19,018 nt of DNA, from the NCBI RefSeq assembly GCF_937890665.1, contig NZ_CALADU010000175.1, positions 1-19,018 on the forward strand. Direction: 5' to 3'. Shown in pieces: positions 16,106 through 19,018 of this stretch (position 1 is its first letter; each line of letters begins with the position of its first letter). The notes under the pieces are model-generated. The model saw only the letters and a list, made by a program, of their open reading frames with translations. It was not told the origin of the DNA and did not search any database. Origin of the DNA: an uncultured Subdoligranulum sp. (lineage in GTDB: Bacteria; Bacillota_A; Clostridia; Oscillospirales; Ruminococcaceae). The position numbers and the translations under genes are program-made.

Positions 16106-16522
16106 TTAAAAGTCCAATTCTTCCATCGCAGCGGTGAAGTCCTCATCGCTGGTGGCCTGATCACCGTTCCAAGCCGCGGTGTTCCAGATTTCTGCAAAGC
16201 TGCGGTTACCGATAATGGTCACATCATGGTCCAGACCAGCGTACTCCCGCAGCTTGGCCGGCAGTTGAATGCGGCCTTGCTTGTCCGGAGTGACCTCCAC
16301 TGCCGAGGCGTAGAGCATCCGGCTGACCTTGCGGCCCTTTACCAGCCCCTTTTCCTCGATCTTTGCGGCGACCTTTTCAAATTCTTCTGCCGGAAAAGCG
16401 GCCAAGCAGTGGTCAAGCCACCGGGTCACGATGAAGGTTTCCCCCATCGCATCCCGAAAACGGGCAGGGAAATTCAGCCGGCCCTTGGCATCGATGGCGT
16501 AGTCATACTGACCCACGAGCAT
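16106..16522 (-). CDS. mraZ: Transcriptional regulator MraZ
   Basis: MraZ is a ring-forming DNA-binding protein of the SpoVT/AbrB fold that controls its own dcw operon. The 138-aa product has the expected length. It contains the family's two tandem AbrB-like units, each with the DxxxR motif: DAKGRLNFPARFR (11-23) and DKQGRIQLPAKLREYAGL (80-97). The N-terminus MLVGQYDYAIDAKGR fits the family start. The ATG at 16522 has AGGAGG (16531-16536) at 8 nt; an open-frame extension 13 codons upstream runs through that site and is rejected. It is the first gene of the dcw operon. The 5' region carries a promoter and many GTGG motifs, the kind of repeat MraZ is known to bind, so autoregulation is likely. 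Confidence 0.97.
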   Translation of the reverse strand: MLVGQYDYAIDAKGRLNFPARFRDAMGETFIVTRWLDHCLAAFPAEEFEKVAAKIEEKGLVKGRKVSRMLYASAVEVTPDKQGRIQLPAKLREYAGLDHDVTIIGNRSFAEIWNTAAWNGDQATSDEDFTAAMEELDF

Positions 16523-16530
16523 GCTGATTC

Positions 16531-16536
16531 CCTCCT
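16531..16536 (-). promoter_or_regulatory. Ribosome binding site of mraZ (decides the start)
   Basis: The minus strand reads AGGAGG within GGGAGGAGGG, 8 nt before the ATG at 16522. It rules out the TTG start 13 codons upstream. Confidence 0.85.
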
Positions 16537-16590
16537 CCCATTGAAATTCGACGCTTTGCACAAACTTTCCGCAAACTTTTTTACGTTGTT

Positions 16591-16684
16591 CCGTGGTGGC
16601 GGTGGAAAACTCTGTGGAAAGCGTGGAAAACTACCCACTTTCAACCACCATATGGGTTAAATTAACCACTTTTCCCCACCACGG
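16591..16684 (-). promoter_or_regulatory. Probable MraZ operator: GTGG repeat array in the mraZ leader
   Basis: MraZ of other bacteria binds short direct repeats spaced about one helical turn apart (TGGGN with 5-nt spacers in E. coli; GTG-containing repeats in mollicutes). Here GTGG occurs on the minus strand at 16682-16679, 16679-16676, 16669-16666, 16648-16645 and 16638-16635; the main steps are 10, 21 and 10 bp. On the plus strand it occurs at 16593, 16602, 16614 and 16623, with steps of 9, 12 and 9 bp. Many copies are followed or preceded by AAAA. The array starts next to the -10 box and runs down the leader, a position suited to repression. The outer ends, CCGTGGTGG at 16591-16599 and its complement at 16676-16684, form an inverted repeat. 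Binding by MraZ is inference. Confidence 0.65.
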
Positions 16685-16685
16685 T

Positions 16686-16713
16686 ATAATAAGTCTACCA
16701 TTTGAGCCGCCAA
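16686..16713 (-). promoter_or_regulatory. Putative sigma-A promoter of the mraZ-dcw operon
   Basis: On the minus strand TTGGCG (16713-16708, 4 of 6 consensus positions) is followed after 16 nt by TATTAT (16691-16686, 5 of 6). Transcription would start near 16679, giving a leader of about 155 nt before mraZ. It lies downstream of the terminator of the rsmD operon, as expected for an independent operon start. No better candidate is seen nearer the gene. Confidence 0.6.
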
Positions 16714-16820
16714 AAAGCAAGAGCGAGGGAGCAAAAACTTCGCTGGGAGCAGAATTTTCACAGTTGTGCAACCCGTGGTGGGGCATTGTGGGGAATGCAG
16801 CGTGCCTTCCCCGCCAAAGC
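16714..16820. other. Non-coding stretch upstream of the mraZ promoter
   Basis: Together with its neighbours this makes up the 364-bp gene-free interval 16523-16886. This part carries no supported gene. It includes CCGTGGTGGGG on the plus strand at 16773-16783, an 11-bp inverted copy of the sequence beside the mraZ -10 box, and TGGGG twice 10 bp apart (16779 and 16789). These may be distal regulator sites. Small open frames across the interval look like chance. Confidence 0.5.
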
Positions 16821-16872
16821 AAACAAAAACAGGCATCTGCCCTCCCTGTTGTGGGAGTGGCGAATGCCTGTT
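16821..16872 (-). terminator. Intrinsic terminator of the rsmD operon
   Basis: On the minus strand the hairpin AACAGGCAT (16872-16864) pairs with ATGCCTGTT (16836-16828), with an inner CTCCC/GGGAG stem, and is followed by TTTTTGTTT. It lies 15 nt after the stop of the coiled-coil gene and separates that operon from mraZ. Confidence 0.85.
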
Positions 16873-16886
16873 CTCTTGCCAAATAT

Positions 16887-17363
16887 TTACTTTTTCTGTC
16901 CGCGCATCGAGCGGCTGGCGGCACTGCGCAGGTTCATGCGGGTATTCTTGATATCCGCTACGCTGCGTGCCAGAACCTCTTCAGAGTTCTTTAAGATCCC
17001 TTCGCAGTAGACGGTGGCGTTGCGACTCAATTCTTTAGCCTGCGTCTGCGCTGCCGTCAGAATTTCTACTGCACGCTGTTGGCTGCGCTTGACGATTTCC
17101 TGCTCACTGACCAGCGCCCGAGCTCGTTCCTCCGCCTGTTGGATGATGTTCTCCGACTCTACCCGAGCGTTCTTCAGAATCTGTTCCCGATCATTGACGA
17201 TTTTTTTGCTTTCCCGAACTTCGTCCGGCAGGTTATTGCGCACTTCATCGATGATATCCCGCATACGGTCCACATCCACCACGCGCTTGGCCGCCGCAAA
17301 GGGCACAGCCGTCCCCGCCTCCAGCGTTTCTTCCATCAAATCCAGCAATTCCTCTACGTTCAT
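16887..17363 (-). CDS. Conserved coiled-coil protein of unknown function (often mislabelled ATPase subunit-like)
   Basis: A 158-aa soluble protein with no signal peptide or membrane segment. The N-terminal part (MNVEELLDLMEETLEAGTAV, then DVDRMRDIIDEVRNNLPDEV at about 30-49) is compact and well conserved in Clostridia as far as I recall. Residues about 50-145 form a long charged alpha helix (NARVESENIIQQAEERARAL) resembling the stalk helices of V/F-type ATPase subunits. That likeness explains 'ATPase' labels in databases, but no nucleotide-binding motif is present. The C-terminus is basic (SMRGQKK). Its ATG overlaps the rsmD stop as ATGA, so the two are translationally coupled. A DivIVA-like or filament-forming role is possible but unproven. 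A terminator follows directly. Confidence 0.85.
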   Translation of the reverse strand: MNVEELLDLMEETLEAGTAVPFAAAKRVVDVDRMRDIIDEVRNNLPDEVRESKKIVNDREQILKNARVESENIIQQAEERARALVSEQEIVKRSQQRAVEILTAAQTQAKELSRNATVYCEGILKNSEEVLARSVADIKNTRMNLRSAASRSMRGQKK

Positions 17364-17908
17364 GCCTGTTCCTCTCTCTCGTATCGGCTGACCATAATCT
17401 TGCCGTAAAAATATTGTTTCGTGCAGATCAACGCGCCTACCTGTTCCGGCAGGACCGCTTCCCGCTCACTCTCCGCCAAAATGACCCCGCCGGGCGCCAG
17501 CTTTTCCTGCAAAGCGGGCAGCACCTGACCGATCAAATCATGGTGAAACGGCGGATCCAGCAGCACCAAGTCAAAGGGGCCGCGGATGTTGGCCAAAAAC
17601 GCCAGCGCTTCGCCGTGCCGGATGTTGCTTTGGAGGTCCACCCCTGCCGCTTTGCAGTTGGCTTTTATCACCGCCAACGCCTCGGTGGATTGGTCCAAAA
17701 AGAGACAGCTCTTGGCTCCACGGGACAGCGCTTCGATGCCCAGCTGACCGCTTCCAGCAAACAAATCCAGCACTCGGGCACCGGGGACTAGAAACTGAAC
17801 GCTGGAGAACATGGCCTCCTTGACCCGGTTGATGGTAGGCCGGGTCACGTCCTCTCCCGGCAGGGCCTGCAGGTTTTTGCCCCGTGCGGTTCCGGCTATG
17901 ACGCGCAT
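17360..17908 (-). CDS. rsmD: 16S rRNA (guanine966-N2)-methyltransferase
   Basis: RsmD methylates N2 of G966 in helix 31 of 16S rRNA with SAM as donor. The 182-aa product is full length for the family. Seen: the N-terminal MRVIAGTARGKNL, TRPTINRVKEAMF (22-34), the SAM-binding motif LDLFAGSGQLGIEALSRGA (47-65), and the catalytic LLDPPF (116-121; the family usually has DPPY or DPPF). The ATG at 17908 has AGGT 7 nt upstream and matches the family's usual first residues; a GTG three codons earlier has no fitting ribosome binding site. It ends with an ATGA overlap onto the next gene. A near-consensus promoter lies about 35 bp upstream. In many Firmicutes coaD follows rsmD; here it does not. Confidence 0.96.
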   Translation of the reverse strand: MRVIAGTARGKNLQALPGEDVTRPTINRVKEAMFSSVQFLVPGARVLDLFAGSGQLGIEALSRGAKSCLFLDQSTEALAVIKANCKAAGVDLQSNIRHGEALAFLANIRGPFDLVLLDPPFHHDLIGQVLPALQEKLAPGGVILAESEREAVLPEQVGALICTKQYFYGKIMVSRYEREEQA

Positions 17909-17942
17909 GGCTTGCACCTCACTTTTCTATGGTATCGTTTTT

Positions 17943-17971
17943 ATTATGGGGCCTGTCCTGCCGGTTGTCAA
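17943..17971 (-). promoter_or_regulatory. Sigma-A promoter of the rsmD operon
   Basis: The minus strand has TTGACA (17971-17966, full consensus), 17 nt, then CATAAT (17948-17943, 5 of 6). The start would fall near 17936, leaving a short leader of about 28 nt before rsmD. It lies downstream of the terminator of the preceding gene, consistent with a separate transcription unit. Confidence 0.85.
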
Positions 17972-18010
17972 GGGTACAGGGTGTAAAAAATCTATGGCTG
18001 CAAAGCCGTC

Positions 18011-18048
18011 AAAAAAGACGGACCGGCAGCTTACGCCGCCGGTCCGTC
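18011..18048 (-). terminator. Intrinsic terminator after the MarR-family gene
   Basis: On the minus strand a perfect 11-bp stem GACGGACCGGC (18048-18038) with GCCGGTCCGTC (18027-18017), a 10-nt loop, and then TTTTTT (18016-18011). It lies about 40 nt after the MarR-family stop codon and is a strong GC-rich terminator. Confidence 0.92.
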
Positions 18049-18087
18049 CGACTTACAAAAGGATGTGTTTGACTGATTTTTCCACCG

Positions 18088-18561
18088 TCAAGGCAACGGT
18101 TCAGCCGCAGCAGGACCTGCCGAGGGAAGTTGAATTTCCGGCATCAACTCACTGGAAACAATGCTTAGCATCTCTTCCAGCTTCTGGAGTTCGTCCGGAG
18201 AGAACCGTTGTTTGGCACGGTCCACCACCTTTTGCAGGTAGGCATAGCTGATGCTGTAATAGTCCACATATTTACGGGTGGGATAAAGGTGATACTCTCG
18301 TTTGTCAGTGGTGGACTGGACTTTTTTCACGTATCCCTTCTTGACCAAATTGTTGATCTTATAGGCTGCGTTGGGCGTAGACAGGTTCATCATGTTGGAA
18401 AATTCCGCGATAGTGGGATGCCCCAACGCCATGATGACCTCCATACAGAAGGATTCCACTGTTGTCAGCGTCGCTTCCCGATTTTCAAACTTGCTGAACA
18501 CCTGTTGATAAAAATGCAGCTTAAACTTGGTATACACTTGCTGAAACGCCTGATCCAACAT
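18088..18561 (-). CDS. MarR-family transcriptional regulator, probably of fatty acid synthesis
   Basis: A cytoplasmic winged-helix regulator of 157 aa, normal MarR size. Helical N-terminal region FQQVYTKFKLHFYQQVFSKF (6-25); helix-turn-helix at about 49-78 (TIAEFSNMMNLSTPNAAYKI, then NNLVKKGYV); wing at about 83-95 (STTDKREYHLYPT); C-terminal dimer helices; and a Pro/Ala end. The ATG at 18561 is chosen because AGGAGG (18570-18575) lies 8 nt upstream. A GTG at 18711 overlapping the fabZ stop as GTGA would add 50 residues, but that extension has no recognisable domain and covers a promoter-like sequence. Its position next to fabZ recalls FabT, the MarR repressor of type II fatty acid synthesis in streptococci; the role is inferred from neighbourhood only. 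The gene ends at a strong terminator. Confidence 0.88.
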   Translation of the reverse strand: MLDQAFQQVYTKFKLHFYQQVFSKFENREATLTTVESFCMEVIMALGHPTIAEFSNMMNLSTPNAAYKINNLVKKGYVKKVQSTTDKREYHLYPTRKYVDYYSISYAYLQKVVDRAKQRFSPDELQKLEEMLSIVSSELMPEIQLPSAGPAAAEPLP

Positions 18562-18569
18562 GGCAAAAA

Positions 18570-18575
18570 CCTCCT
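18570..18575 (-). promoter_or_regulatory. Ribosome binding site of the MarR-family gene (decides the start)
   Basis: The minus strand reads AGGAGG (GCAGGAGG in full), 8 nt before the ATG at 18561, a near-ideal site. This favours the 157-aa product over the 207-aa form starting at the GTG overlapping fabZ. Confidence 0.85.
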
Positions 18576-18658
18576 GCAGGTCCTGCTTGCGGGCTGCCGT
18601 GTAAGGCTGTACCTGGCGGCGCAGCCGCACCCGCAAACTTTTTGCATTACTGCGAATT

Positions 18659-18687
18659 AGTATACCATATCTCGGCGTATTTGACCA
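18659..18687 (-). promoter_or_regulatory. Putative extended -10 promoter of the MarR-family gene
   Basis: The minus strand has TGGTCA (18687-18682, 4 of 6), 17 nt, then TATACT (18664-18659, 5 of 6), preceded by TGG, an extended -10 element (TGn). The start near 18652 would give a leader of about 90 nt. It lies just inside the region after the fabZ stop, so the regulator could be expressed apart from the fab genes as well as by read-through. No clear palindromic operator was found around it. Confidence 0.55.
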
Positions 18688-18707
18688 GTCCTGTTTATTG
18701 GCCGTAG

Positions 18708-19018
18708 TCACTGGGCAGACTCCCGATCTACAATGGCAAAGGTCAATTCCGCATTGACCGCACGCACACCATCCACCCAGGCAGTGGCTTTACCTATGCC
18801 CACCGGGCCATGACGTTCCACCAGTTCGCATTCCAACGTCAACACATCGCCCGGAACCACCTGACGGCGGAAACGGGCATTTTTTACACCGCCAAACAGT
18901 GCCAGCTTGCCCTTGGCACCTTCCTCGCTGAGGGCAGCCACAGCGCCGCATTGGGCCAACGCTTCCAGAATCAGAACGCCCGGCATGACCGGCTGCCCGG
19001 GGAAATGTCCCTGAAAAA
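18708..19018 (-). CDS. fabZ: 3-hydroxyacyl-ACP dehydratase FabZ, C-terminal part (5' truncated by window edge)
   Basis: FabZ removes water from 3-hydroxyacyl-ACP in type II fatty acid elongation. About 102 residues are present; the family is about 140-150 aa, so roughly 40 N-terminal residues lie beyond the window. The hot-dog-fold signature is seen across the edge: [20 protein letters not shown], holding the catalytic His of GHFPG and the catalytic Glu of EALAQ. The ATG at 18986 is the Met of PVMPG, not the start. The rest ([36 protein letters not shown]) is typical. Its TGA overlaps a GTG of the next open frame. Other fab genes are probably upstream, outside the window. Confidence 0.95.
   Translation of the reverse strand, partial: FQGHFPGQPVMPGVLILEALAQCGAVAALSEEGAKGKLALFGGVKNARFRRQVVPGDVLTLECELVERHGPVGIGKATAWVDGVRAVNAELTFAIVDRESAQ

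Noticed and set aside
15148..16137. A 329-codon plus-strand open frame opposite rsmH
   Set aside because: It covers an intact rsmH with all family motifs; its translation shows no domain. Treated as a chance antisense frame, like the similar ones opposite murF, murG and the PBP gene.
16631..16924. A 97-codon minus-strand frame and overlapping plus-strand frames across the mraZ upstream region
   Set aside because: They run through a terminator hairpin, the mraZ promoter and the repeat array, and have no ribosome binding site or recognisable product.
18562..18711. A 50-residue N-terminal extension of the MarR-family protein from the GTG at 18711
   Set aside because: The extension has no recognisable domain and overlaps promoter-like DNA, and the inner ATG has a near-ideal ribosome binding site and gives the normal family length. 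Kept as a finding because the GTG also has a passable site.
1..19018. Search for CRISPR arrays, IS elements, integrase genes, tRNA, rRNA and attachment sites
   Set aside because: None seen. All large open frames on the coding strands are conserved housekeeping genes in known order, and composition looks even along the window.

Overview
The window looks like chromosomal DNA from a moderately GC-rich Firmicute. The best guess is a gut Clostridia member of the Oscillospiraceae/Ruminococcaceae type (Faecalibacterium, Gemmiger or Subdoligranulum-like). The basis is the single-chain clostridial-type PurL, a SpoVD-like class B PBP with PASTA domains, the low-GC-group order mraZ-rsmH-ftsL-pbp-murF-mraY-ftsW-murG-ftsQ, strong AGGAGG ribosome binding sites, and TTG/GTG starts. 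The genus is inference, not something the sequence proves.

Layout. (1) 2-5723, plus strand: the 3' end of a purine operon, purD (partial)-purL-purB, with 15-16 nt gaps. It ends at a 16-bp hairpin terminator (5748-5785) that also serves the converging operon. (2) 5784-16522, minus strand: a division and cell wall (dcw) cluster read right to left: mraZ, rsmH, ftsL, class B PBP, murF, mraY, ftsW, murG, ftsQ. murE and murD are absent from their usual places, and the cluster stops at ftsQ without murC, ftsA or ftsZ. (3) 16523-16886: no gene. This stretch holds the mraZ promoter, an array of GTGG motifs that is probably the MraZ operator, and the terminator of the next operon. (4) 16887-17908, minus strand: rsmD overlapping by ATGA a conserved coiled-coil protein of unknown role, with a near-consensus promoter upstream. 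(5) 18011-19018, minus strand: the end of fabZ (truncated by the window edge), then a MarR-family regulator with its own probable promoter and leader, closed by a strong terminator.

How the genes work together. PurD, PurL and PurB carry out non-consecutive steps of de novo IMP/AMP synthesis. The dcw genes make lipid II (MurF, MraY, MurG), flip or polymerise and crosslink it at the septum (FtsW with the class B PBP), and scaffold that complex (FtsL, FtsQ). RsmH and RsmD methylate 16S rRNA. FabZ belongs to type II fatty acid synthesis, and the adjacent MarR protein is a plausible regulator of it. Nothing here resembles a mobile element, CRISPR array, tRNA or rRNA, and I see no clear undescribed system. 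The most interesting parts are the repeat-rich mraZ control region, the altered histidine motif in MraY, the reduced dcw gene set, and the acidic insertions and tails in the divisome proteins.
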